From Hordeum vulgare subsp. vulgare (Eukaryota > Streptophyta > Magnoliopsida > Poales > Poaceae), in the NCBI RefSeq assembly GCF_904849725.1, contig NC_058518.1:214780741-214844740 (forward strand): a DNA stretch of 64,000 bases. Reading direction: 5' to 3'. Positions 23,772 to 34,927 of this stretch are shown here, one piece after another. A model generated the notes under the pieces. That model was not told where the DNA came from. It saw only the letters and a program-made list of their open reading frames with translations, and made no database searches. Within the stretch, counting starts at the first letter, position 1, and each line of letters starts with the position of its first letter. A program made the position numbers and the translations under genes.

Positions 23772-25475
23772 TATACTTAGCTAATTATCCTCGAAATGAC
23801 ATAATTAGCTCCAAAAAGGCATTCTTAGCCAATTGAGCCCGAAGAAGGGGACGAGAGGAGAAGAAAGAGGAAAAATAAAAGGAAGGAAGAAGAAGAGGAG
23901 AAGAAGAAGGAGAGGGAGGAGGATAAGAAGAAGGAGGAGAAGAAGGAGAAGGAACTCGTCCTTCCCCTTCTTCTTCCTCCTTCTTCCACCTTCTCCTTCT
24001 TCTTTTCTTCTTCTTCTCCTCTTCCGTCTCCTTCTCCTCCTCCTCCTCCTCCTCCTCCTTCTTTTACTTCTTCTTCTCTTTCTCTTATTCTACATAGCTT
24101 AGACTCCTCCAACAAAGCCTAAATTGGCTAATTATCCATCTAAATGACATAATTAGCTTACTTAGCTCCTAAATGGTCTATTTAATAAAAAATGACCTAT
24201 ACTTAGCTAATTATCCTCAAAATGACATAATTAGCTCCAAAAAGGCATTCTTAGCCAATTTAGCCCGAAAAAGGGGACGAGAGGAGAAGAAAGAGGAAAA
24301 ATGAAAGGAAGGAAGAAGAAGAAGAGGAGGATAAGAGGAAGGAGAGGGAGGAGGATAAGAAGAAGGAGGATAAGAAGGAGAAGGAGCTCCTCCTTCTCCT
24401 TCTTCTTCCTCCTTCTTCCTCCTTCTCCTTCTTCTTTTCTTCTTCTTCTCCTCTTTCGTCTCCTTCTCCTCCTCCTCCTCCTCCTCCTCCTCCTTCTTTT
24501 ACTTCTTCTTCTCTTTCTCTTATTCTACGTAGCTTAATTAGACTCATCCAACAAAGCCTAAATTGGCTAATTATCCATCTAAATGACATAATTAGCTTAG
24601 TTAGCTCCTAAATGGTCTATTTAATAAAAAATGACCTATACTTAGCTAATTATCGTCGAAATGACATAATTAGCTCCAAAAAGGCATTCTTAGCCAATTT
24701 AGCCCGAAGAAGGGGACGAGAGGAGAAGAAAGAGAAAAAATGAAAGGAAGGAAGAAGAAGAAGAGGAGGAGAAGAAGAAGGAGAGGGAGGAGGATAAGAA
24801 GGAGGAGAAGAAGGAGAAGGAGCTCCTCCTTCTCCTTCTTCCTCCTTCTCCTTCTTCTTTTCTTCTTCTTCTCCTCTTCCGTCTCCTTCTCCTCCTCCTC
24901 CTCCTCCTCCTCCTCCTTCTTTTACTTCTTCTTCTCTTTCTCTTATTCTACATAGCTTAATTAGACTCATCCAACAAAGCCTAAATTGGCTAATTATCCA
25001 TCTAAACGACATAATTAGCTTAGTTAGCTCCTAAATGGTCTATTTAATAAAAAATGACCTATACTTAGCTAATTATCCTCGAAATGACATAATTAGCTCC
25101 AAAAAGGCATTCTTAGCCAATCTAGCGCGAAGAAGGGGACGAGAGGAGAAGAAAGAGGAAAAATGAAAGGAAGGAAGAAGAAGAAGGGGAGGGAGGAGGA
25201 TAAGAAGGAGGAGAAGAAGGAGAAGGAGCTCTTCCTTCTCGTTCTTTTTCGTCCTTCTTCCTCCTTCTCCTTCTTCTTTTCTTCTTCTTCTCCTCTTCCG
25301 TCTCCTTCTCCTCCTCCTCCTCCTCCTCCTCCTTCTTTTACTTCTTCTTCTCTTTCTCTTATTCTACGTAGCTTAATTAGACTCATCCAACAAAGCCTAA
25401 ATTGGCTAATTATCCATCTAAATGACATAATTAGCTTAGTTAGCTCCTAAATGGTCTATTTAGTAAAAAATGACC
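23772..25475. repeat. Four tandem units of ~426 bp with purine/pyrimidine hairpin arms
   Basis: Unit starts ('tatacttagctaattatc') lie at 23772, 24198, 24637 and 25060, and a partial fifth at 25476 (spacing 426, 439, 423, 416). Each unit has a purine arm (gaagaagaggaggaaggag) followed by a pyrimidine arm (ctccttcttcttcctcc) that is its near complement, then aatgacataattagctt. Glu/Lys/Arg-rich ORFs here are artefacts of the tract. Confidence 0.95.
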
Positions 25476-26109
25476 TATGCTTAGCTAATTATCGTCGAAA
25501 TGACATAATAAGGCTTACGTAGCTGCAACATGACCTATTCCCACTAACTTAGGTATTAAATGGCCTATAATTAGCCTAGCTAGATCAAAAATGGCTCAAT
25601 AAGCATAGTTTGCTCTGGAATGACCTATTTTACCCAAGTTAGCTCTGAAACGACCTATAGTTAGCTAGGGTTCCACCTAAATGACATAATTAGCTTAGTT
25701 AGCTCCTAAATGGTCTATACTTAGCTCATTTCTCTCCGAAATAACCTATATATACACTACTTCATCTAGTATTATTCTTCTAACTTTATTATTTGTCATT
25801 TTGCAGATTACCTTCACTTCACGGGAAGCTTGGCAAATATTGATGGAATGCTTGAAGATGATTTCTTGTACCATGGGTTGTATTGAAACTATTGTAGTAT
25901 ATGAATATATGAAACTTTGTATGCACGTGGATGAAACTGGTGTAATATATGAAACTTTGTATGCACGTGGATGCAACTTGAAAGTTGGATATACGAGGTT
26001 ATTTTAATATGGTTATGAGTACGGAAAGAAATTTATTTATGTCAAATATATATATATCCTGATTATTGTTAAAAATGATGGATATAACAAAAAATAAATA
26101 AAAAAGGGG
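25476..26109. other. Degenerate remnants of the tandem unit, then AT-rich sequence
   Basis: 25476-25745 carries shorter, diverged copies ('gacctat..ttagct' every 40-60 bp). 25746-26109 includes a duplicated 'atatatgaaactttgtatgc' phrase (25907 and 25948) and no gene. Confidence 0.6.
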
Positions 26110-26640
26110 CTGGTTCCCCTCTTTGCCGTCTGCCCCCACATGGCAAAGGTGGGAGGTACACGGCAAAGGGGGGAATCTGCCCCCTCTCTCTCCCCTCTTT
26201 GCCGTCTGCCCCCACATGGCAAAGGGGGGAGGCAGACGGCAAAGGGGGGAATCTGCCCCCTCTCTCTCCCCTCTTTGTTGTCTGCCCCCTCATGGCAAAG
26301 GGGTGGAGGCAGACGGCAAAGGGGGGAATCTGCCCCCTCTCTCTGCCCTCTTTGCCGTCTGCCCCCACACGGCAAAGGAGGGGAGGCGGACGGCAAAGGG
26401 AGGAGGCCTGCCGTTAACACTTAACGGGGACGTTGCACCCTTTGTCGTCCCGGTTAATTTTCCGTCTGCCCACTCATGGCAAAGATTCTTTGCTGTCCGC
26501 TTTGGGAAAGCTGACGGCAAAGAACCTCTTCACCGGATTTTTTTTACCGTCTACTTTGCCGTCTCCTGACCGACGGCAAAACCTTTGCCGTCCGTGGTTG
26601 CACCCTTTGCCGTCCGCTTAGGCAGACGGCAAATTTATGA
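26110..26640. repeat. CACTA-H right subterminal array, ~76-bp tandem units
   Basis: Four units of about 76 bp (26113-26415), each holding 'ctttgccgtctgccccc', 'catggcaaaggggggagg' and 'cagacggcaaagggg', followed by looser copies up to 26640. The paired motifs are inverted, so each unit can fold. Confidence 0.92.
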
Positions 26641-26654
26641 ATTTTTCAGTAGTG
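26625..26654 (-). repeat. CACTA-H right terminal inverted repeat
   Basis: Complement reads CACTACTGAAAAATTC, then ATAAATTTGCC; pairs with 16909-16940. Confidence 0.9.
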
Positions 26655-26678
26655 TACTTATGAGTTGGAGTCCCCACA
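26655..26678 (+). repeat. RLG-D 5' LTR, last 24 bp right of CACTA-H
   Basis: Starts with the TSD tac and ends 'gagttggagtccccaca', equivalent to 58768-58786 of RLG-E. Confidence 0.85.
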
Positions 26679-26682
26679 GAGC

Positions 26683-26694
26683 TGGTATCAGAGC
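26683..26694 (+). other. RLG-D primer-binding site (tRNA-iMet type)
   Basis: tggtatcagagc, the exact complement of the 3' end of plant initiator tRNA-Met, four bases after the LTR. Confidence 0.88.
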
Positions 26695-26855
26695 CATCCT
26701 AACTGTAGGAAGCCTTAGTTAGCATGGGCATTAGTTAGGATAAAAACCCCTTTCAAAAACTAAACCTAGTACCTATCATAGGAGTTACTGCACTTCTTAC
26801 ATCTTCGACTCTACTTTCAAAACTTTATTAACACCCCTCCCCTTAAACCTTGTAG

Positions 26856-27645
26856 ATGGTCGTCATACCCGAAGGCCTCCTCGCATTCGGCTTTCCCCTA
26901 CTCCTGGAGGAGAGCCTGTAGAAGTGCTAGATCCAACTATCGACTGTTTTCCTCTACCACGAGCATTGCGTCGATGCCACCATGAAGGAATACCACGCTC
27001 ATGTGGTCGTGAAGGCAAAAAACTCCCCGAAGAGTTGGTTCTTTGAAGTAGCATATATGGAGACCTTGGTGATCGCACTCGAGATGGGTACACGAAGGCA
27101 CTCATCCACCTTCTAGACATCATCCTCGACATGGCTAACAAGCCGGATACTCGCCACCTTTCTTTCGGGAAGGATGATATTTGCGAAAGTTGGACGTTGG
27201 TCCCATTCGAGGATGGAACACCACTCAGATTCCACACCTACTTCAGCGTCTCCGCCAATAGTCTGGCTCACAACCTCAGTACGGAGTGTGTGAAGCTCCA
27301 CAAGGAATTTCACCACACTCGTGAGCTACTCCGACAAGACAAGACAACGCCAGAACAAAAACAAGAAGGATTGAGCCCCAAGGGGATGATGAGCTATCGC
27401 TTACAAAGGAGGACTACCCCCAGCTAGAGGTGCAGCCACCCGGGGGAGCATCTCAATGACCTTGCATGTGTGTGAAGGACTTTCGTGTGCTCTACACTAA
27501 CCCAAGGGAGAAAATTCATCGGGATATACCTCCTTGTTCTCTACCCCCTCGAACGGAGATGATGCCCATTTGGATGATGACCAGGAAGAAGACCCAGAGG
27601 AGCGTGAGTACGAGAACGAGCACTCTGCAACTTGAGTCTGTAAAC
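26856..27645 (+). pseudogene. RLG-D pre-gag ORF ('ORF0'), decayed
   Basis: Starts MVVIPEGLLAFGFPLLL at 26856 and is homologous throughout to the 253-codon frame at 58927-59685 of RLG-E. Shared blocks: FLYHEH, SPxSWFFE, TRHLSFGKDDIxxSWTL (TCHLPFAKNGIDGSWTL in E), DGTPLRF.TYF.S and an acidic C-terminus (DDDQEEDPEEREYENE). Frame changes and several stops break it. I recognise no domain; it may be a separate 5' protein or an N-terminal extension. It lies between PBS and gag. Confidence 0.6.
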
Positions 27646-27925
27646 CCCTAGGATACGATAAGAAATATATCCCTCATGCAAAGTCGAGTCCGTGAAATGG
27701 TTCATATGAAACAGTGTGTGCTTTTTGCTTGTTTTATTGTTTATGGTTTGATGCAAGTCGCGTTGTAGCCTTCAACAACACGTAAGCGACTATATCCCCT
27801 TTCTTATCTTAATGTTGTATGTTTGGTCCTTCAATCTTTGTTTGATCACCCCCTTAGGCCCATTTTCCTCTTGTTTTTATTCCCTCCTATCTATTATATT
27901 TGTTTGGCTTGGGTTCTCCAACAGG
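27646..27925 (+). other. Non-coding leader between pre-gag ORF and gag
   Basis: T-rich sequence without a frame; it ends 'ttctccaacag' just before the gag ATG, which is a good 3' splice-site sequence, so gag may be expressed by splicing out the upstream ORF. Inference only. Confidence 0.4.
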
Positions 27926-29010
27926 ATGGTGACTACAACCTAGATCAACACTTTTGACAACCCTAGCGCCGACAACTCTAGCAAGCAGCCTGGAGCTGGT
28001 GGGTGTGCTCAAGGTGGAGATCACTAGGAGCAGCCACAAGGAGACATTCCCCCGCCAGCACCTCCACTGGAGAGCATGATCATAGCTTAGTTCTCCGGGA
28101 GGAACAACTAGCTAACACTACCGCAATCGGGCAGATGGCTCAAGACCTTCTGAACAACCAGCAGCAAGGCAGGAACAACAATGGCTACTCCACTCTATCG
28201 GAGTTCACAAGGAATTTGCCCCCAACCTTCACTAAGACTACAGATCCTCTGGATGCTGATGACTAGATCAACACCATCGAGGACCACCATGCATTGGTTT
28301 ACTGCAATGAGGATCTTGAGAAGGTTCTCTATGCCTCTCACTTCCTTAGAGGTACCGCAAGAGCTTGGTGGGATGGATTTAAGGTCATGCAAGGTGACCA
28401 TGTGATCACATGGGCTGATTTCAAGGAAAATTCCACACGGCCCACATTCCTTCGGGAATCATAGCTATCAAGAAGTGGGAATTTCTAGTGCTAAAGCAAG
28501 GAAGTGGCTCTGTCAGGGAGTACATGCATAAGTTCAACCTCTTATCGAGGTTTGCACCTGAACATGTCAACACTGAGGCATCCAAAATAGAACGCTTCAT
28601 GTAAGGACTCGAGCAAGCACTGCAATATCAGCTTATAGTTTGCGACTACCGAACCTTCTTCGATCTTGTGAATAAGGCACTAATGATTGAAGACAAGCAC
28701 GGAAGACACTCGCAAGTGCAAGATGATCAACAAGGGTAGTTCCAGCCACCAGAAGCCTCGCCCCTAGAAACCATCCCTAGCAAAGCCAAATTATCAGCCT
28801 CAACACGATAGGAATCTTGCACCTCATCCTAGGCACGAGCCTCAACAGTATGCCAACCCCATGCTAGCACACAACGACCCCAATAACAACACTGCTGGCA
28901 AGACCGATAACTTCGAGCAGGTCGCATGCTTTGGGTGTGGTCAGCCTCGACACATCTCAAGGTAGTTCCCCAATAAGAAGCCAGATGCACGACACCCCAA
29001 TGCACGAAAC
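27926..29010 (+). pseudogene. RLG-D gag, decayed
   Basis: Starts MVTTT at 27926 in the place where RLG-E gag starts MVNATRNS. The gag domain is seen at 28140-28700: PPTFTKTTDPLDADD, KVLYASHFLRGTARAWWDGF, then SGSVREYMHKFN in other frames. A zinc knuckle CFGCGQPRHISR lies near 28927, but its last cysteine is lost and a TAG interrupts it. At least three frame changes are needed to read it. Confidence 0.78.
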
Positions 29011-29149
29011 CAATGGTAAGGATGTGGAGCGCCACCTAGGAATCAAGCTCCCCTAACCAGCCCAACAATGGCAAGGGTCATGTGAATTACGTCGCCGTTG
29101 AGGAAGCCCACGAAGACTCAGATGTTAAAATGGGTACGTTCCTTGTCAA

Positions 29150-30458
29150 CTCAACCCAGCAATAGTTCTGTTTGAATGTGGTGCTTCACATTCTTTTGTT
29201 ACCCAAAAGTTTGCACTAGAGAGTGGTATGAAGCCTACACCTCTGGGTAGTCATATGTTGGTACAAACCTCGGGTTCAGTTATGAAGACCAAGATAGGAT
29301 GTAAAGGAGTTGGGACTCACATCAACGGGGTAGACTTCCTAGCAGATCTTATCATCCTCAAGCCCCATGGCTTGGATGTGATCCTTGGCATGGATTGGTT
29401 GACCAAGCACCAAGGCTTTCTAGACTTGTCCAAGTAGACTGTTACCATGACCAATAGCCAAGGAGTTGAAGTTAAGTGTGTTCCCAACCCTACCTCCGCT
29501 CAATCTCCTTAGGTCAATTGGATCAGGTGCTAGTGGTATGTGAATAACCACATGTCTTTCTGATGAGTTGTCCGGAATGCATCCTAAACGTGACATTGAG
29601 TTCATCATTGAGCTAATGCCCGGATCAGGACCCACTTATAAGAATCCTTATAGAATGGGATTCGTAGAGTTGTCTGAACTAAAGAAGCAATTAGGTGGGC
29701 TCCTCAAGAAAGAATTTATTTGCCCTAGTGCCTATCCTTGGGGATCACCTGTTCTATTTGTGTCAAAGAGGGATAGAACTATGTAACTTTGTGTCGATTC
29801 CCATTCTCTCAGTGAGTTCACAACAAACAACAAGTACCCGGTCCCCAAGATTGTAGATCTGTTCGATCAGCTAAATGGTGCCAAGGTGTTCCAGAAGATT
29901 GACCTCAGGTCTGGGTGATACAAGTTGAAAATCAGACCCCATGATATTGTCAAGACGATATTTGTGACCCGGTATGGCCTGTATGAGTACACGGTCATGT
30001 CATTTGGGTTAACCAATGTCCGAACTTACTACATGTACTTCATGAAGAAAGTCTTCACGGAGTATTTGGAAAAGTTTGTCGTTGTCCTGATCGACGACAT
30101 ACTCATCTTCTCCAAGTATAAAGAATAGCATGAGCAACACTTGAGGATGGACCTGGATAAGCTTGAGGAGCACCAACTTTATGCCAAATTCAGTAGGTGT
30201 GAATTCTGGCTACATGAAGTTGAATTCTTGGGTCATGTGTTGACGACAGAAGGATTGGCAGTACATCCTGCCAAGATTGAAGCCATGACTGTCTGGCAAT
30301 GTCCAAGCAATATAAAGGAAGCCAGAAGCTTCCTCAGACTTGCGGGCAATTACCGCAAGTTCGTGGAGGGATTCTCAAGCATTGCTCGACCTATGACCCA
30401 ACTCTTGAAGAAGGACAAGATGTTTGAATGGACGCAGACGAGCGAAGAAAACCTCTAG
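29150..30458 (+). pseudogene. RLG-D protease and reverse transcriptase, decayed
   Basis: Protease at 29160-29437: FECGASHSFVTQ (active site, usually D[ST]GA; Glu here), then VILGMDWLTKH. RT occupies one frame, 29568-30458, with stops at 29784, 29917 and 30126. Motifs: [25 protein letters not shown]-like block, VMSFGLTN, and the catalytic [11 protein letters not shown] at about 30091, then the thumb 'LEFLGHVLT' region. These match Gypsy chromovirus pol. Confidence 0.85.
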
Positions 30459-31068
30459 GAGCTCTTGAGGATATTAATAACGACCCCAGTTTTGGACACC
30501 CTTGTTATTCGCAAAGAGTTTTTGATATTGTGATGCATCGAGAACCGGGCTTGGTGGTGTTCTGATGCAACAAGGCAGAGTCATAACATGTCTGTCCGGA
30601 CAACTACGTCGCCATGAAGAGAGTTGCGCCACTCATGATCTTGACTTGGCAGCAATGGTTAATGCCTTGAAGACATGGCAACATTGCAATATGGGAAAGT
30701 GATGTGAGATACACACAGACCACATGAGTTTGAAGTATATTTACACTCAGAAGGAATAGAACATGAGTCAATGGAGATGGTTGGAGTTGATCAAAGACTA
30801 CCACCTCAGTGTTCAATACCACCCTGGAAAGGCCAATATGTTAGCAGATGCCTTGAGAAAAAAGGCTTGTTCCTTGAATTCTATGATTGAAAGGCTGCCT
30901 ACCTTCTATGAAGAACTTGAAAGATTTGGATTGGACCTAGTTGCACCGAGATTTTTCACTCACCTCGAAGTGAAGCTTAGATTGATGGATGATATCAAGG
31001 AAACTCATAAGGGACACGAGAACATCGAAGGTATCAAGAAGAAGATCAAGAAACGCAAGGCCACATGA
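30459..31068 (+). pseudogene. RLG-D RNase H region, decayed
   Basis: Recognisable by the C-terminal RNase H/connection block YHLSVQYHPGKANMLADAL at 30800-30855, preceded by THRDH-like 'IHTDHMSLKYI' around 30713. Several frame changes interrupt it. The tail runs into the integrase N-terminal region. Confidence 0.75.
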
Positions 31069-32430
31069 TTCTCAGTGGATGAACAAGGAGTCGTGTGGTT
31101 TGGGAATCGCATCTTCGTACCCGACAAACTTGAGCTCAAGAACCTGATATTGCAAGAAGCCCATGACACTCTGTATTCCATCCATCCTGGAGGAACCAAG
31201 ATGTACCAAGACCACAAGGCAAGATTCTGGTGGCATGGCCTGAAGAGAGAAGATAGCCACATATGTCCCTAAGTGTGATGTATGCAAGAGGGACCAAGCA
31301 GAGCATCAGCGACCTGTTGGATTGCAACAACCTCTCAAGGTGTGTAAATGTAAGTAGGACAAGCTCGGGATGGACTTCATCACCAGATTGCCTAGGTGAA
31401 TAAAAGGAAATGAATCCATTTCGGATATCGTCAACCACCTGATTAAGTTAGCCCACCTCATCCCCGTCAAGACCTACAATGGGAACCAAATAGCCAACCA
31501 CTACATCAACAGTATCGCGAGCCTCCATGGAGTTCCTAAGAAAATCGTGTCAGATCGAGGTACCCAGTTTACCTTGAGGTTTTGGAGGAGATTCCAAGAA
31601 GACTTGGGGACCAAGCTATCTTTCAACACCACTTTTCGCCCTCAAACAGGCGGACAAATGGAACGAGTAAAAAAATACTCGAAGACATGCTTTGTGCTTG
31701 TGGTTTGGCGTATGGAGCCAAATGCAAAACAACTTATCCTTTGCCGAGTTCTCCGACAACAACAACTATCGGTCCAGTCTTCATATGGCACCATTTGAGG
31801 TGTTGTATGGACGCAAGTGCCGCACTCCCCTCAGCTGGTCGGAAACCAAGAAGGACTAGTCTTCGGACCATATATCCTTCATGAAGCAGAAGAACAAGTT
31901 CAACTTGTCACGGAGCTTGCGGAGATCGCCAAGTTAAGATAGAAGAGCTACACCGACTCACACCGCTGAGAGATGAGTTTTTGAGTTGGAGACTATTTCT
32001 ATCTTCGAGTCACACCTCTCATGTGAACGAAGCGCTTCCACGTCAAGGGAAAGCTCGCGCTAAGATACAACGGCCCCTACAAGATCACCAAAAGGTGAGG
32101 AGAAGTTGCCTATGAGCTAGAGATACCCTGCGAGCTTTCGTATGTGCACAATTCTTTCAACGTGTTACAACTTCGGAAGTGCCTCCAACTTCCCAACCAC
32201 GCCAACATCTACAAGGACATTGATCATCAAGCAATCAACCTACAGCCAAACCAAACTTATTGTCAGAGACTAGTTTGCATCTTGGTTGAAGCCGAGCATT
32301 GCACTAGAAGTCGCTTTGTCAAGTAGTTCAAGGTCTAGTGGAGTAACCACACCAAAGTGGAAGCAACCTAGGAGGATGAAGACTATGTTAGATCCCAGTT
32401 CCCTTATCTCTTTAGTGCCTAGCCTAGGAA
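31069..32430 (+). pseudogene. RLG-D integrase with C-terminal chromodomain, decayed
   Basis: The zinc-binding N-terminus (ILQEAHDTLYSIHPGGTKMY, then HICP..C) lies at 31130-31290. The core has SDRGTQFT (catalytic Asp) at 31550 and FRPQTGGQMER at 31640. The C-terminal part has 'YNGPYKI' at 32065 and SYVHNSFNVLQLRKCL at 32144. A chromodomain-like segment follows at 32280-32420 (KVQW-like, VEATWEDEDYV in the translated frames). The chromodomain is the hallmark of chromoviruses and is thought to steer insertion to heterochromatin. Stops and frameshifts throughout. Confidence 0.82.
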
Positions 32431-32447
32431 TCTCGGGGACAAGATTC

Positions 32448-32465
32448 TTGTAAGGGGCTTAGCTC
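32448..32465 (+). other. RLG-D polypurine tract region
   Basis: 'ttgtaaggggcttagctc' just upstream of the 3' LTR; the G-rich core is short and probably degraded. Confidence 0.45.
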
Positions 32466-33905
32466 TATCACACCCTGTGTTTGTACCACTTTGCTATGCT
32501 ATGATTTTATAGAACTTGGAACGAATAAAAACTTATTGGTGTTCTGGTGTTGCTTGAATTGATTGTTATTTTCTTGCTTGCTTATTTGGGTTTTTCTTTA
32601 CAAGAATTCTCCTTCACTCAAGACTCATCTTCTTGCTCCAAATCTTTGACCACACCATGCCATGTGTATTGGACCTAAAACTATTTTTACAAAATATAAT
32701 TTTTACCCAAAAAGCGTTTCTTCAATTTAAGTTTTTTAAAACCCCTCAATTGAGGTTTGCACTACAAGTCCTCAAATTAGGGTAGATGGTTTGCCCCAAA
32801 GATTTTATTTGGATGATATTATCAAAAAGACTTCCCAAAACCACAAAATTATTATTTTACCAATTATTTTCCTATTTAAGCAAATAATTTTTTCTATGTC
32901 TAGAAATGGTCTTTTGTGGAGAAAAATCACGTTCTTGCTTCCAAAATATTTGAGAAAACTTCGGGAAACTCATAGCACATATATTTTCCATATATAAGAA
33001 TTTCGACACATGGTCATGTTAAAAATAATGGACAAAACCATCTAAAACCCTTTATGCCTATTTCAAACTATTAGAATGTTTTTATAAGAAATATTCTTGG
33101 ATCATTCCAAGAAAATTCTATCAAGTCCCTCTTTGTCTAGAACCAAAATTGAGCACCTCTAAATTGCCAACTTTTTCCAATTGATCCCAAACTTTGTGGG
33201 CATGCTCCAATCACCAAATAATGCCTCCACGCCAAGTTGTCCATTTGGGGGGAATGATTTTGCATGGTTAGATCTACAAAACCTGATTCTGTCCATTTCT
33301 AGTGTCTTTCTTGTTTACATTGTCAACTGTCCTCAAATGAGCTCAAACCTTGTGATTACTCTTGTTTTTACCCATCATTTCATTATGTTAAATCTCACTT
33401 CAAGTGGGAGATTTGGTAAAACTTTTGTTATCACCCCTTTCCTCATTCTCGTTCACCCCATCTTTGCAGAATAGCCTCTACTAGTTACCTTCTACCTCTA
33501 GTAAGATTCTCGTGGCCAACGCACAATGATTGGGGGCTGAAATCCTCATTTTTACCCCTCTGGCCTGCTAAGACGGCTCCATTTCTATCTCCCCTCCTCT
33601 TAAATCTACGCTCCTAAGTACCCATGGCGCCTAGAGCATCTCCACAACCCCCGGGTGTTAAGGGACAAGCAAGTACGCGTCCAGAGCATGCAAAGCATGC
33701 CATGGCATGCCCAAAACATGATCTGGACCGTGCTACAGTGCAATCTCGCATTGTTACTGGAGCATCCCGAGGCCCCCGACCACCTTGGGTTGGGGAACCT
33801 TGCCCCTTCCCACCCTCAATGTCCGCAACCTGCAAAGCAGACGACCGTATCTCCCCTCCCTCTCTGATTACTCTTGAAGTGTGTGTCGACACCGCTCGGT
33901 CCGAC
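32466..33905 (+). repeat. RLG-D 3' LTR, part left of RLG-B
   Basis: Starts tatcacaccctgtgtttg (TG mutated to TA; compare tgtcacaccctgttttt at 54735). It aligns with 1-900 and with 54735-56100. Interrupted by RLG-B at 33905/33906. Continues at 51817. Confidence 0.85.
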
Positions 33906-34785
33906 TATCGGATTTTGGGCTCCGCAAAAACCTAAGGATTAGAACTCGGGGGCGCGCGCGGAGACCACTTTGTAGCTTTGGTTCACCTGACTCGCTACTC
34001 CACGAACAAGGCAAAGAACTCACTAGATGGTGAGGAAGACAAGGGACATGGCAGTTTACCCAGGTTCGGGCCGCTGGGAAGCGTAATACCCTAGTCCTCC
34101 TTTTGTGGATTGCCTCATGAGGAGGTTAGTGGATGAACTAGTATAGTGCTTGGGAGCTCCCGGAGGCTGGGTGATTTTGCATGGTGCTGGTGGAAGAATG
34201 AATGGTTCGCCCTCCTCTACAAGACAACCTATACTCTAGTTATAGTGGCGGCCTCCGTACCCTTCCCTTATAGTTTCGGTGGGAAGGGATCCCATAACGA
34301 CCAATTTCGAAGGGGGACAAAGGAAAATGTTCCCCTTCCCAAAGGTGTCCTTGGCCTGCAAAGTAGCTGCCCGCGCTGCAGGGACGGGCCCGGGGATGAC
34401 ATTTGCCCTATTTGCGGGTGGCGACCACTTTGTTGCACCAGGAAGGAAACCTTTGGAAGATGCCTTGGGGACCCTAGTGTGTCATTGACCCCCCTTTGCA
34501 CTAAATGGGAAACTGCACCGTCCAACTCTCTGCTGCTCGCCTGTCCATCCCATAGGTCATCCTTGACTCCTGAGGTCGAGCCTTGCCTCGGAATATCTGC
34601 CACTCCGAAGGGATCCTGAGCAGTCCCCCTGCGGGTCTTGATGTCGTTCCTCCTCGCGAGGCTGGGCCCCTCGCCAGGGCCTTGCCTTGAGTGACGCCGA
34701 GCCTGCGGATCATGGGTTGATGAAGTGGCTAGCCCTAAGCCGTAGGCAGGAAGGTCTGGGTACCACCATTTCCAGAACGCCCAGA
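33906..34785 (-). repeat. RLG-B 3' LTR
   Basis: About 880 bp. Aligns end to end with 50939-51816: 'ctccgcaaaaacctaaggatt', 'gcggagaccactt', 'ggcagtttacccaggttcgg'. Termini are eroded (tatcgg for tgtcg on the + strand; cccaga at the other end). Its TATA box is mutated (tagttata at about 34235). Confidence 0.85.
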
Positions 34786-34927
34786 GTAGCCCCGGGCCCA
34801 AGGCGCGCCCGGGCTGGCTTCCTAGCGAAGCCTTGGGCTCGGCCTGAAGCGTCGCGAGCCCTAAATGTCTGCGGAGTAGGTTTCTCACGTGCCACGCAGC
34901 CAAGTGGCAACAACCACTCCCTCTAGC

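Larger units (their letters stand above)
16909..26654 (+). mobile_element. CACTA-H: En/Spm-type DNA transposon
   Basis: 9746 bp. It starts CACTACTGGAATTGATAAAT and ends with the complement of CACTACTGAAAAATTCATAA; both continue as ATTTGCCGTCTGCC, giving an imperfect TIR of about 30 bp. The TSD is tac. Subterminal repeats of the 'tttgccgtctgc' type occur in both orientations at both ends. Inside: a GC-rich leader, a GAA tract, a CGACCCC minisatellite, a TNP2-type transposase gene, a truncated second ORF, and four 0.42-kb tandem units. The transposase is broken, so it is now non-autonomous. Confidence 0.95.

Noticed and set aside
23825..25450. Glu/Lys/Arg-rich ORFs on both strands
   Set aside because: Repeated in each 426-bp unit and caused by purine/pyrimidine tracts.
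26110..26430. CRISPR-like array of evenly spaced repeats
   Set aside because: Spacers are themselves repeats, units are CACTA subterminal motifs next to the TIR, and the DNA is from a plant.
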